Position numbers and translations under genes: made by a program | Shown: positions 25,765-34,076 of the stretch, one piece after another | Layout: each line of letters begins with the position of its first letter | How positions within the stretch are numbered: position 1 is the first letter of the stretch | Source: JAIBJN01 sp963775625 | GTDB lineage: Bacteria > Actinomycetota > Thermoleophilia > Gaiellales > Gaiellaceae | Assembly (NCBI GenBank): GCA_963775625.1 | Contig: CAVZJM010000006.1 | Span: forward strand, 200,136 to 264,135 | Reading direction: 5' to 3' | DNA length: 64,000 nt | The notes under the pieces: generated by a model | Database searches by the model: none | The model's input: the letters and a program-made list of their open reading frames with translations, nothing else | What the model was told of the DNA's origin: nothing

Positions 25765-26582
25765 GGCGGAAGACTACGAACTGCGGTCCGCATCACGTCA
25801 ACGGGCGCGGGCACCCCGGTCCAGCGCTCGAACGAGAGCGCGCCCTGGCCGACCAGGACGTCGAGACCGTCGACGATGCGCTCGCAGCCCGCCCCGCGCG
25901 CTGCCGCGATCAGCGCCGTGTCGCCGCCCTCGGGCCGGTAGGCCAGGTCGACGACCTGGGAAACCGAGTCGACGTCGACCAGCAGCTCGTCCCGGACCGG
26001 CGTGGCGTTGAGGACGAGATCCGCGTCTCCGACTGGCGGCGGCCAGCCGTCGTCGGCGGCCACCTCCCGTCCGGGAAACAGGTTGCGAAGCCGCAGCGCC
26101 AGGCCGTGGCCGCGCTCGGGCGATCGCGACGCGACCCGGAGCGATGCGCAGCCCGCGTCCACGAGCGCGGTCGCCACCGCCTGAGCCGCCCCGCCGGCAC
26201 CGAGCACGAGGACGCGAGCCCCGCCCGCCTCCACCGCGTCCGTCACCGCGTGACCGTCCGTGCTCGAGCCGTGCACGCGGCCGTCGCGGATGACGAGCGT
26301 GTTGACCGAGCCGGCGCGCTCCGCCACGGAATCGAGCTCGTCGCAGTAGGAGAGCACTCCTGTCTTGTGGGGGATGGTCACGTTGGCGCCCCGAAACCCG
26401 AGCGCCACGAGCCCCGCGACCGCCTCCTCGAGCCGCGCCGGCTCGACGCCCAGCGCAACGTACGCCCAGTCGAGCCCGGCCGCGTCGAACGCGGCGTTTT
26501 GCATGCGGGGCGAGAGCGAGTCCCTGAGCGGATGGCGGAGCAGCCCGACGAGCGTCGTCGTGCCGCTCGGAGCCCCTAGCAC
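25761..26582 (-). CDS. aroE: Shikimate dehydrogenase
   Basis: NADPH-dependent reduction of 3-dehydroshikimate. 273 aa from the GTG at 26582, which overlaps the mltG stop. Visible: SLSPRMQNAAF, the catalytic Lys in NVTIPHKTGVL, SSTDGHAV, the Rossmann loop VLGAGGAAQAVATAL and the C-terminal QGALSFERWTG. The NADP-type N-R-T motif reads ASRSPERG. First of three coupled aro genes. Confidence 0.95.
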   Translation of the reverse strand: MLGAPSGTTTLVGLLRHPLRDSLSPRMQNAAFDAAGLDWAYVALGVEPARLEEAVAGLVALGFRGANVTIPHKTGVLSYCDELDSVAERAGSVNTLVIRDGRVHGSSTDGHAVTDAVEAGGARVLVLGAGGAAQAVATALVDAGCASLRVASRSPERGHGLALRLRNLFPGREVAADDGWPPPVGDADLVLNATPVRDELLVDVDSVSQVVDLAYRPEGGDTALIAAARGAGCERIVDGLDVLVGQGALSFERWTGVPAPVDVMRTAVRSLPP

Positions 26583-27499
26583 CGCGTCCCCGCTCGGCTG
26601 TACTCGAAGAACTCGGCCTCGCTCGCCGTGAAGAAGTGGCTCTTGCAGTCGCGCTTGCGGACGAAGTAGAGGAAGTCGACCTCGGCCGGGTGTGCCGCCG
26701 CCTGCAGCGAGGCGAGCCCGGGGTTCGAGATCGGCGTCGGCGGGAGGCCCACCCGCTTGCGCGTGTTGTAGGGGTGGTCGTTCTCGAGCTGGCTCCGGAG
26801 GATCGCCTGCGTCGGCGGGATGTCGTAGCCGTAGCGGATCGTCGCGTCGATGCCGAGCGGCATGCCCTCCCGCAGCCGGTTGTAGATGACCGCGCCTACG
26901 AGCGCGCGCTCGCGCGGGACCTGCACCTCCTTCTCGATCATCGAGGCGACGATGAGTACGTCGTACGGCGTCAGGTTCTTCGAGCGCGCGTACTCGAGAT
27001 CGATCTCCGACCACGCGTGCCCGAACGCCTCCAGCTGGTCGTCGACGAGTTGCTGGGAGGTCGTGTCCTCGGTGAAGTCGTACGTCGCCGGGAAGAGGAA
27101 TCCCTCGAGGTTGGGCGGGTCGTCGGTCTTGAAGCCCGCGGGCAGGTCCTGCACGTCCTCGGTGGCCTCGAGGTAGGTCTTCGGACGCAGGGACGGGGAG
27201 ATCCCGCGCTCCTCTTCCGCGATCTCGTTCACGGCCGCAATGCGGCCGGCCATCTCCTTGCGGGTGAAGCCCTCGGGAAAGACGATGCGGAGGATCGGCT
27301 TCGGCGGCGCCGTGTCGACGACACCGGTCGAGGAGTCGGCCTCGGCCGCATCGCCCCCGCCGACCCCCAGGCCCACGACCGCATAGGCGATCGTCGCGAT
27401 CAGGGCGAAGCCGACGATCACGCCGAGGAAGGCCGCGATCCTGCTGCCGCGTCTTCTCCGGTAGTCGGCCCTCACGCGGGGCGGACGCTCGCCTTCCAC
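26576..27499 (-). CDS. mltG: Endolytic peptidoglycan transglycosylase MltG
   Basis: Cleaves nascent glycan strands at the membrane. 307 aa with a short Arg-rich cytoplasmic N-terminus, one transmembrane helix (about residues 21-45), then the YceG domain. The catalytic Glu is in VASMIEKEVQ. Other family stretches are FPATYDF, AVIYNRLREGMPL and PTPISNPGLASLQAA. It overlaps the ruvX 3' end by 28 bases and is probably co-transcribed with ruvX and aroE. Confidence 0.94.
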   Translation of the reverse strand: MEGERPPRVRADYRRRRGSRIAAFLGVIVGFALIATIAYAVVGLGVGGGDAAEADSSTGVVDTAPPKPILRIVFPEGFTRKEMAGRIAAVNEIAEEERGISPSLRPKTYLEATEDVQDLPAGFKTDDPPNLEGFLFPATYDFTEDTTSQQLVDDQLEAFGHAWSEIDLEYARSKNLTPYDVLIVASMIEKEVQVPRERALVGAVIYNRLREGMPLGIDATIRYGYDIPPTQAILRSQLENDHPYNTRKRVGLPPTPISNPGLASLQAAAHPAEVDFLYFVRKRDCKSHFFTASEAEFFEYSRAGTRC

Positions 27500-27873
27500 T
27501 GCAGGTAGCTCGTGAGCAGGTGTGCCGCCGCGACGGCGTCCTCGGCGGCGCGGGTCTCGCCGGCCTGTCGGGCCAGCGCCGTCGTGAAGCGCTCGTCGAA
27601 GCTCTCGACGGGAAGGTCGGTGGTCTCGCGCAGGCGCTCGACGAAGCGCTCGGTCTCCTCGGCCTGGGCGCCGCGCTCCCCGCGCAGCGTGACCGGGAGG
27701 CCGACGACGATCGCCTCGGCTCCCTCGGCCACCGCCAGCTCGACGATGCGAGCGAGGCCTGCGTCCGACGCCGCCCGCTGGACGACCTCGAGCGGCCGGG
27801 CGACCGTCCCGGTGGGGTCGGACACCGCGACGCCCGTGCGCGCGGAGCCGTAGTCGAGAGCGAGCACCTTCAC
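27472..27873 (-). CDS. ruvX: Holliday junction resolvase-like protein RuvX/YqgF
   Basis: 133-aa RNase H-fold nuclease linked to 16S rRNA 5' maturation. Visible acidic sites: LALDYGSARTGVAVSD, IVVGLPV, SFDERFTT and the C-terminal DAVAAAHLL. The GTG start has a TAGAAT box ending 9 bases upstream. Order alaS-ruvX-mltG-aroE is common in Gram-positives. Confidence 0.92.
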   Translation of the reverse strand: MKVLALDYGSARTGVAVSDPTGTVARPLEVVQRAASDAGLARIVELAVAEGAEAIVVGLPVTLRGERGAQAEETERFVERLRETTDLPVESFDERFTTALARQAGETRAAEDAVAAAHLLTSYLQWKASVRPA

Positions 27874-27882
27874 CGCGAAGCG

Positions 27883-27888
27883 ATTCTA
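27883..27888 (-). promoter_or_regulatory. -10 box TAGAAT for ruvX-mltG-aro unit
   Basis: TAGAAT on the minus strand, 9 bases before the ruvX GTG, in the 29-base gap after alaS. Confidence 0.55.
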
Positions 27889-27902
27889 CGGCCCCGGGGA
27901 GC

Positions 27903-30440
27903 TCAACTCAGCGCGTCCAGCAGGGCCCGCTCGGCCTCCGCCAGCGCCTCGCCGAGCTTCTCCGGCTCCTTGCCTCCGGCGCGGGCCATTGTCGGCCGGC
28001 CACCGCCGCCACCGCCCACGAGCGCCGCCGCCTGGCGCACGACCTGGACGGCGTCGATCCCCCGCTCCTCCAGCGAGCGGTCGAGGCTGACGACGAGGTG
28101 CACGCGTCCGTCCTCTCTCGCACCCAGCACCACTGCCGCCGGAGCGTGCTTCTGCCGAAGCGCGTCCGAGAGCTCGAGCAGCGCGTCGGGGGTCGAGTCG
28201 GAGAGCTCCATGACGATCACCTCGACGCCGCCCGCCGTACTCCGCCGCTCGTCGACGACGTCGGGCCCGGGCGCCGCCGTCGCGGGCTCCTGCCGCGACT
28301 CCCTGCGGACGCGCTCGAGCTCCGCGCGGAGCTCCTCGGCCTCGTGGGCGCGGTCGCGGAAGAGGGCGAAGGCCTCGCCGGACGTCACCGCCTCGATGCG
28401 CCGCACGCCGGCCCCGACGGAGCTCTCGGAGAGGAGGCCGAACGGCCCGATCTCCGCCGTCGTGCGGACGTGAGTGCCCCCGCACAGCTCGCGGGAGAAC
28501 CCGTCCACCTCGACGACGCGCACGACGTCTCCGTACTTCTCGCCGAAGAGCATCATCGCGCCGAGCGCGCGCGCCTCCTCGATGGGAGTCAGGAAGGCCC
28601 GGACCGGCCGGTTCTCGAAGACGCGCTCGTTGACGATCTCCTCGACGCGCTCCCGCTCCTCCGGCGTCAGCGCCTGCGGGTGCGTGAAGTCGAAGCGGAG
28701 CTTGTCGGGGCGAACAGCAGAGCCGGCCTGGCGCACGTGGTCGCCGAGCACTTCCTGCAGCGCCCTGTGCAGGAGGTGTGTCGCCGTGTGGTTCGCCATC
28801 GTCGGGAAGCGCACCCTCCACGGGACGACCGCGCGAACGCGGTCCCCCTCGGCGAAGCCGTCGCCCTCGAAGAGGAGCGCCTGGTCCTCGCCGAACCGAA
28901 AGGCCGACACGAGCTCGGCCCGCGCGCCGTCCTTCTCGATCCACCCCTGGTCGCTGACCTGGCCTCCCCCGTCGGGGTAGAACGGCGACTCCCGCAGCTT
29001 GACGAGGACGAGCCCGTCCTCGAGCTCCTCGAGCGCGCCGATCTGCGTGAGGACGTCCAGCTTCTCGTAGCCGACGAACTCGGTGACGAAGCCGGCGCCG
29101 CGCGAGAACTCCGCCGCCCGCTCGATGCCGCGATCCGCGCCCGAGCGCGAGATCTCGCGATGCTCCTCCATGAGCGTCGCGAAGCCCTCCTCGTCCACCG
29201 TGAGGCCGCGGTCTCGCGCGAGCTCCGTCGTCAGCTCGACCGGGAAGCCGTAGGTCGCGGTCAGCGCAAAGGCGTCGTCGGCCGAGATGTCGCCCTTCGC
29301 CGCGACCTCCTCGAACAGCCGCATCCCGCGCGAGAGCGTTTCGGAGAAGCGCTGCTCCTCACCCCGGAGGACGTCCCGAATGCGGTCCCGGTTCTGCGCC
29401 AGCTCCGGATACCACGGCGCCATCTGTTCGACGACGACGTCCGAGAGCCGCCAGAGGTCTTCGAGGCCGATCTTGCGCGCCTGCTGCACGGCGCGGCGGA
29501 CGATCCGGCGCAGCACGTAGCCGCGACCTTCGTTAGAGGGGATGACGCCGTCGCCGACGAGGAACGTCATCCCGCGGCCGTGGTCGGCGAGCACCCGATG
29601 CGCTTTCGTCGCGGTCTCGTCAGCGTCCCAGGCGACACCGCTCTCTGCCTCGATCCATGCCATGATCGCCTGGTAGCCGTCCGTCTCGTAGACCGAGCGG
29701 ACACGCTGCATGATCGCGGCCAGCCGCTCGAGCCCCAAGCCGGTATCGACGTTCTGCGTTGGGAGGGGCGTCAGCGTCCGGTCCGCGTGCAGCTCGTACT
29801 CCATGAAGACGAGGTTCCAGAACTCGAGGAATCGGTCGCACCGTGGGCAGGCGGGCGCGCAGCCGGGGTCGCCGCAGCCGTGCTCCTCACCCCAGTCGTA
29901 GTAGATCTCGGAATCCGGCCCGCACGGACCCGGCCCGCCGACCGACCAGAAGTTCTCCGAGCTCGGCAACTCCACGATCCGCTGGCGCGGCACCCCGATC
30001 GCCTCCCACAGCGCGATCGCGGTGGCGTCCTCACCGAGCCCGAGCGACGGGTCGCCGGCGTGCACAGTGGCCCAGATCCGCTCCCACTCGATCTGGAGGT
30101 GTTCGCGGATGAACTCGGCGGCGAGCTCGATCGCGCCTTCCTTGAAGTACTGCCCGAATGAGAAGTTCCCGAGCATCTCGAAGAAGGTCAGGTGGTGGCC
30201 GTCGAGACCGACCTCGTCGATGTCGGGCGTTCGGAAGCACTTCTGCGCGGTCGTCGTCAGCGGCGCCGGCGGCGGCTCGGTGCCGAGGAAGAACGGCATC
30301 TGCGGCTGCATGCCCGCCGACGTCAGGAGCGTCGAGTGGTCGTCGGCGCGCGGGATCAGCGGCCACGAAGGCAGCCGCTTGTGGCCTTTCGACTCGAAGT
30401 AGGAGAGAAAGCCCTCCCGCAGCTCCGCGGAGGTGCGCAT
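27903..30440 (-). CDS. alaS: Alanyl-tRNA synthetase
   Basis: Charges tRNA-Ala and edits mis-charged Ser/Gly. 845 aa. Catalytic core: FFEMLGNFSFGQYFKEGAI near residue 85 and NVDTGLGLERLAAI. The editing domain has the zinc ligands HTATHLLH near 560 and CGGTHV near 660. The C-terminal oligomerisation domain ends with a Gly-rich VGGGGGGRPTMARAGG. A TAGAAT box lies 7 bases before the ATG. Confidence 0.98.
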   Translation of the reverse strand: MRTSAELREGFLSYFESKGHKRLPSWPLIPRADDHSTLLTSAGMQPQMPFFLGTEPPPAPLTTTAQKCFRTPDIDEVGLDGHHLTFFEMLGNFSFGQYFKEGAIELAAEFIREHLQIEWERIWATVHAGDPSLGLGEDATAIALWEAIGVPRQRIVELPSSENFWSVGGPGPCGPDSEIYYDWGEEHGCGDPGCAPACPRCDRFLEFWNLVFMEYELHADRTLTPLPTQNVDTGLGLERLAAIMQRVRSVYETDGYQAIMAWIEAESGVAWDADETATKAHRVLADHGRGMTFLVGDGVIPSNEGRGYVLRRIVRRAVQQARKIGLEDLWRLSDVVVEQMAPWYPELAQNRDRIRDVLRGEEQRFSETLSRGMRLFEEVAAKGDISADDAFALTATYGFPVELTTELARDRGLTVDEEGFATLMEEHREISRSGADRGIERAAEFSRGAGFVTEFVGYEKLDVLTQIGALEELEDGLVLVKLRESPFYPDGGGQVSDQGWIEKDGARAELVSAFRFGEDQALLFEGDGFAEGDRVRAVVPWRVRFPTMANHTATHLLHRALQEVLGDHVRQAGSAVRPDKLRFDFTHPQALTPEERERVEEIVNERVFENRPVRAFLTPIEEARALGAMMLFGEKYGDVVRVVEVDGFSRELCGGTHVRTTAEIGPFGLLSESSVGAGVRRIEAVTSGEAFALFRDRAHEAEELRAELERVRRESRQEPATAAPGPDVVDERRSTAGGVEVIVMELSDSTPDALLELSDALRQKHAPAAVVLGAREDGRVHLVVSLDRSLEERGIDAVQVVRQAAALVGGGGGGRPTMARAGGKEPEKLGEALAEAERALLDALS

Positions 30441-30447
30441 AGAGTCG

Positions 30448-30453
30448 ATTCTA
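30448..30453 (-). promoter_or_regulatory. -10 box TAGAAT for alaS
   Basis: TAGAAT on the minus strand with 7 bases to the alaS ATG; leaderless-type spacing. Confidence 0.6.
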
Positions 30454-30468
30454 GGCGCCGCGCCGCCG

Positions 30469-31230
30469 CTACCCGGTGGCGCGGCCCGCGGCGATCTCCT
30501 CGCGGACCTTCTCGAGGGCCCCGCGGATCAGGCGCGAGACGTGCATCTGCGAGATCCCCACCTGCGCCGCGATCTGCGACTGCGTCAGGCCGTTCCAGAA
30601 GCGTAGGTGGATGATGCGCCGCTCGCGCTCGTCGAGCACGTCGAGGCCGGGCTCGAGCACGACGCGGTCCTCGCTGACCTCGTACTCGTGCTCGAGCTCG
30701 CCGAGCGACTCGAGCGGGTCGAGCTCGCCGCCCTCGCCCTCGCCTGCCGGCGCCGAGAGCGAGACGGTCGAGTAGGCCTGTCCCGACTCGAGCGCCTCCA
30801 GCACGTCCTCCTCCGTGACGCCGGCGGCGTCGGCGAGCTCCGGGACGGTCGGCGAGCGCTCGAGCTCCACGGTCAGCCCCTCGAGGATCTGAGAGAGGCG
30901 GACGTTCAGCTCCTGCAGCCCGCGCGGGACTCGGATCGCCCAGCCCTTGTCCCGAAAGTGCCGCTTGATCTCCCCGATGATGTTCGGCGTCGCGTACGTC
31001 GTCAGCTCGACCCCGCGCTCGAGGTCGAAGCGGTCGATCGCCTTGATTAGGCCGATGGAGCCGACCTGGACGAGGTCCTCGAGCTGCTCGCCCCGATTTG
31101 CGTAGCGGCGGGCCAGCGAGCGAACCAGCGGCAGGTGCTGCTCGATCAGCTGCTCCCGTGCTTCGAGGTCACCGCTTTCGTGATACCGCCGCAGGAGCTC
31201 GCGATCGGTGCCGCCCCGGGCCGTGGTCAC
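30469..31230 (-). CDS. SigB/SigF-type RNA polymerase sigma factor
   Basis: 253 aa with sigma regions 2, 3 and 4. Region 2 has EDLVQVGSIGLIKAIDRFD and a Trp-containing melting segment (FRDKGWAIRVPRGLQEL). Region 4 has the helix-turn-helix GLTQSQIAAQVGISQMHVSR. This is the stress/sporulation-type B/F/G branch. The GTG start overlaps the anti-sigma stop as GTGA, so the two are coupled, which is the standard rsbW-sigB/F layout. Its targets are unknown. Confidence 0.92.
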   Translation of the reverse strand: MTTARGGTDRELLRRYHESGDLEAREQLIEQHLPLVRSLARRYANRGEQLEDLVQVGSIGLIKAIDRFDLERGVELTTYATPNIIGEIKRHFRDKGWAIRVPRGLQELNVRLSQILEGLTVELERSPTVPELADAAGVTEEDVLEALESGQAYSTVSLSAPAGEGEGGELDPLESLGELEHEYEVSEDRVVLEPGLDVLDERERRIIHLRFWNGLTQSQIAAQVGISQMHVSRLIRGALEKVREEIAAGRATG

Positions 31231-31649
31231 ACGTGCTCTCGGGGCTCGGGCCTCGTCAGCGGAACGCGCTTTTCGAGACGGAGCCTCTGTCCGCCATCGC
31301 CCTCCTCGATGGAGATCTCCTCGACGAGCGTCGAGAGCAGCCGGGAGAGCGAGAGCTCGGCGCGACTGTCGCGCTCGAGGTCCTTGCGAAGCGCGACGGG
31401 GTCGATCGGGCCGATATCCATCACCACCGAGTCCGGATTGACCAGAAGCCGGACGGTGACCTCGTCACCGTCCACGAAGCTCTCCGAGTCGAGCACCGTC
31501 TCGAGCGCGAGCTGGAGATCCTCGAGGTGCTCGTATGAAAGCTCGAGGCGCGCCGCCAGGCCCCCGACCACGAGACGCGCGACCCCGTGGTACGGCTTCG
31601 CGTGCGGGATCGAGAGCGTGATCGAGTCAGCTCTCAGCGCCCGCGCCAC
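31227..31649 (-). CDS. RsbW/SpoIIAB-like anti-sigma factor with altered ATP site
   Basis: 140 aa from the GTG at 31649. The N-terminus (ITLSIPHAKPYHGVARLVVGG) and overall length fit the GHKL-kinase anti-sigma family, as does its place directly before a SigB/F sigma gene. The N-box, usually EACTNAVEHAY, here reads ETVLDSESFVDGD. The G1 motif DNG is absent (IGPID). ATP binding and kinase activity are therefore doubtful, although sigma binding may persist. The start overlaps the DUF948 gene by 23 bases. Confidence 0.75.
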   Translation of the reverse strand: MARALRADSITLSIPHAKPYHGVARLVVGGLAARLELSYEHLEDLQLALETVLDSESFVDGDEVTVRLLVNPDSVVMDIGPIDPVALRKDLERDSRAELSLSRLLSTLVEEISIEEGDGGQRLRLEKRVPLTRPEPREHV

Positions 31650-32094
31650 CTCCGCGCAGCTCGTCGGCGATCTCCTGCTCCCGCCGCTGGGCGGCCTCGC
31701 GCCCGGTCTCATAGGCGCGGCGCGGGTTCTTGCGAACGCGGAGCGACGCGAAGCCGTGTGCGACGCCCTCCGCGAAGCCGGAGATCTTCTGCACCGGGCG
31801 CGTGATCGCGAAGCTGACGGCCCGGACCGCCGTGTCCACGCTGTCGGCGATGTCGACGGCGCTGTCGGTCACGAGATCCGCCTTGTCGAGCTGGGCGTTG
31901 ACGCGCTGCAGGGTCCCGCCGCTCTCGTTGATGACCGGCAATGTCTCCCGCTCGAGGCCGCGGAGGAACGAGGTGAGCTGGCCGACGGTCCCGCCGAGAC
32001 GCACGAGCAGGTACGTGAGCCCGATCGCGACCAGCACGCAAAAGACGCTGAGCGCGATCCAGAGCGCGTCGATCACCTCGAACGCAAGTGGCAT
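31627..32094 (-). CDS. DUF948 membrane protein
   Basis: 155 aa. One N-terminal transmembrane helix (about residues 10-32) is followed by a helical domain typical of DUF948 (VNAQLDKADLVTDSAVDIADS) and an Arg/Glu-rich tail. Such proteins are often found with stress or envelope genes. It is first in the three-gene operon with the anti-sigma and sigma genes, so it may be part of the sensing pathway. The ATG has a TAGACT box 8 bases upstream. Confidence 0.8.
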   Translation of the reverse strand: MPLAFEVIDALWIALSVFCVLVAIGLTYLLVRLGGTVGQLTSFLRGLERETLPVINESGGTLQRVNAQLDKADLVTDSAVDIADSVDTAVRAVSFAITRPVQKISGFAEGVAHGFASLRVRKNPRRAYETGREAAQRREQEIADELRGGGAGAES

Positions 32095-32102
32095 CGGTCG
32101 GG

Positions 32103-32108
32103 AGTCTA
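32103..32108 (-). promoter_or_regulatory. -10 box TAGACT for the DUF948/anti-sigma/sigma operon
   Basis: TAGACT on the minus strand with 8 bases to the ATG at 32094. Confidence 0.55.
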
Positions 32109-32131
32109 CTCAGAGCTCCAAACAGGAGCTC

Positions 32132-33418
32132 TTAGGCCGCGGAGGCGATCAGGCCCGCGCCGACAACGACGTCGTCTTCGTAGAGGACCGCAGCCTGACC
32201 CGGAGCGACGCCGAAAGCGGGCTCGTCGAGGGTGAGCCGGAAGCCGCGCCCCTCAGGCTCCACCCGTGCCCGGACGCCCGGCGACCTGTGGCGAAGCTTC
32301 GCCTCGACCCGCTCGACGGGCACGAACAGGCGACCGGACTGAACTCCGACCACCGTGCGGGCCAGCGACCCGCGCGGCCCGACGACGACCGTGTTCGTCC
32401 GAGGTCGTGTCTCGAGGGCGTAGAGCGGCTCGGCGGCCGCAACGCCGAGGCCGCGGCGCTGTCCGCTCGTGAAGCGCCAGAAGCCGTCGTGGCGTCCGAG
32501 CACACGCCCCGACTCGTCCACGATCGGACCGTCTTCCTGCGCCAGCCCGTGACGCTCCAGGAACTGCCGGTAGTCGCCGCCCGCGAGGAAGCAGGCCTCC
32601 TGGCTCTCCGCGCGGTCTGCAGCTGCGAGGCCGGCCTCGCGCGCGCGTGCCCGTGTCTCTTCCTTCGTGCGCTCGCCGAGCGGAAACCAGATCCGGTCGA
32701 GCCGGCGCGGATCGAGGCGGGCGAGCATGTAGGTCTGATCCTTCGCCGGGTCGGCGGCCCGGGCGAGCAGGAGCCGTCCGCGGTGCTCGCGCAGGCGTGC
32801 GTAGTGCCCGGTCGCCAGGCGCGCCGCGCCGACGCGGCGGCCGAAGGCGAGGAGCGCCGAGAAGCGGAAGCTGCCGTTGCAGCGGATGCACGGGTTCGGC
32901 GTCTCCCCTCGTCCATACCCGGAGACGAACGGGACGACGACCGCCTGTCGAAAGGGCTCCCGGAGATCGAGAGTGAAGTGCGGGAGCCCCAACGCGTGAC
33001 AGGCGTCGCGCGCGGCGACGACGGCCGCGGGCGAGCAGCACGCCCGCTCTCCATCGGGGCCCGCCGGGTCGGTCCAGAGGCGCAGGGTGACTCCGACGGC
33101 GTCGAACCCTGCGGCGCGGGCTTCGAACAGCGCCACCGCGCTGTCCACCCCGCCGCTCATGGCGACGACGACGCGCCCGGGCTCGGGCCGCGCCCTGACC
33201 GCAGGGCCCAGCGCGTCGTGGAGCGCGTCCAGCGCCAGCGGCGAGCCGGGAACGGCGGCCGCCTCGAGCAGCGTCAACCCGCGAATCTCCCTGCAGAGCT
33301 CGGCCGCGCCCGTCCCTTCGCCGCGGGCCTCGGTGATCCGTCCGTGCTCGACCTGCACGGCGACCCACGCGAGGTCGCCGCCTCGCGCGGCGTTTCCGAT
33401 CAGCTCTGCCGTGGCCAT
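32132..33418 (-). CDS. mnmA: tRNA 2-thiouridylase MnmA with an extra N-terminal NifU-like domain
   Basis: Thiolates U34 of Lys/Glu/Gln tRNAs. 428 aa against about 360 usual. Residues about 85-428 are MnmA: PP-loop AMSGGVDSAVAL, catalytic Cys in NPCIRCNGSFRF, second Cys in SQEACFLAGGDYRQFL, and FTSGQRRGLG. The first 85 residues (for example VEHGRITEARGEGTGAAEL and RGLTLLEAAAV) resemble the NifU/IscU scaffold fold but lack its cysteine triad. The ATG at 33418 precedes this domain. The fusion may steer the sulphur relay; this is inference. Confidence 0.88.
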   Translation of the reverse strand: MATAELIGNAARGGDLAWVAVQVEHGRITEARGEGTGAAELCREIRGLTLLEAAAVPGSPLALDALHDALGPAVRARPEPGRVVVAMSGGVDSAVALFEARAAGFDAVGVTLRLWTDPAGPDGERACCSPAAVVAARDACHALGLPHFTLDLREPFRQAVVVPFVSGYGRGETPNPCIRCNGSFRFSALLAFGRRVGAARLATGHYARLREHRGRLLLARAADPAKDQTYMLARLDPRRLDRIWFPLGERTKEETRARAREAGLAAADRAESQEACFLAGGDYRQFLERHGLAQEDGPIVDESGRVLGRHDGFWRFTSGQRRGLGVAAAEPLYALETRPRTNTVVVGPRGSLARTVVGVQSGRLFVPVERVEAKLRHRSPGVRARVEPEGRGFRLTLDEPAFGVAPGQAAVLYEDDVVVGAGLIASAA

Positions 33419-33631
33419 GAAAGTAAGAGTGCTCCACCCCGCCGATGAAGCCTCGTGCGTGAGGAACCTGGCCATGCCAGGTGGGTGCCCTACCGACCCG
33501 GAGGCCGGACCCGGGCTCCCTCTCAGTAGGTGTTGGTTCTACATGTGCGCACGTCGCCACGCACGGGGTCGAGCACTGCGCTCACTGTATCGCAGCTGCG
33601 CCTCGGTCCACCGACCGTCCCTCGAGGCCAG

Positions 33632-33654
33632 GTCCCAGTGCCTGGCACCGGGAC
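33632..33654. repeat. REP-like palindrome with GTGCC/GGCAC core
   Basis: GTCCC-A-GTGCC-T-GGCAC-C-GGGAC: nested inverted repeats around a central T, in the 256-base gap between the RlpA-like gene and mnmA. GTGCCNGGCAC palindromes are often dispersed in bacterial genomes with REP-associated transposases. Only one copy is in this window; no transposase is near. The rest of the gap (33419-33674) holds no credible gene. Confidence 0.5.
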
Positions 33655-33674
33655 GTGGCCGCCCTGGACGGCTG

Positions 33675-34076
33675 CTACTCGGCGAAGCGCCAGCGGACCG
33701 TGGCCTTGCCGACGACGCCCAGCTCCTGGGCGAGGGCGGGAGAGAGCTCGAAGACCTGGCCCGCGTCGACCGGGCCGCGCTCCACGACGTCGGCCTGCGC
33801 CTGCCGGCCCTGATGCTCCAGGAGGAGCTTGGCTCCACAGGGAAGCACCGGGTGGGCGATGCCGACGGTCTGCGCCGTGACCGTGACTCCACAGGCTGTG
33901 GGCTCGGCCGCCGGCTCGAAGACGGCCACGGCGGCCGTCGCCCACTCGACGCCCGCCGTCGGAGGCGGTGCGGCGTCCGAGTCGTCGCCGACGCGGCTCA
34001 GAGCGATCGCGCCGAGCGCGCCCACGAGCGCCACCCCCGCGAGGGCCGCTTGCCGCCGCGCGAGCGCCGTGTTCAT
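33675..34076 (-). CDS. Secreted RlpA-like double-psi beta-barrel protein
   Basis: 133 aa. An N-terminal signal/anchor helix (about residues 10-28) precedes a short linker and a C-terminal domain with the RlpA/expansin barrel pattern (GVTVTAQTVGIAHPVLPCGAKL, VVERGPVDAGQVFELSPALAQEL). Such domains bind or cleave peptidoglycan. Two Cys residues (ACGV, LPCG) may form a disulphide. The ATG overlaps the upstream membrane-protein stop by 4 bases. Confidence 0.75.
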   Translation of the reverse strand: MNTALARRQAALAGVALVGALGAIALSRVGDDSDAAPPPTAGVEWATAAVAVFEPAAEPTACGVTVTAQTVGIAHPVLPCGAKLLLEHQGRQAQADVVERGPVDAGQVFELSPALAQELGVVGKATVRWRFAE

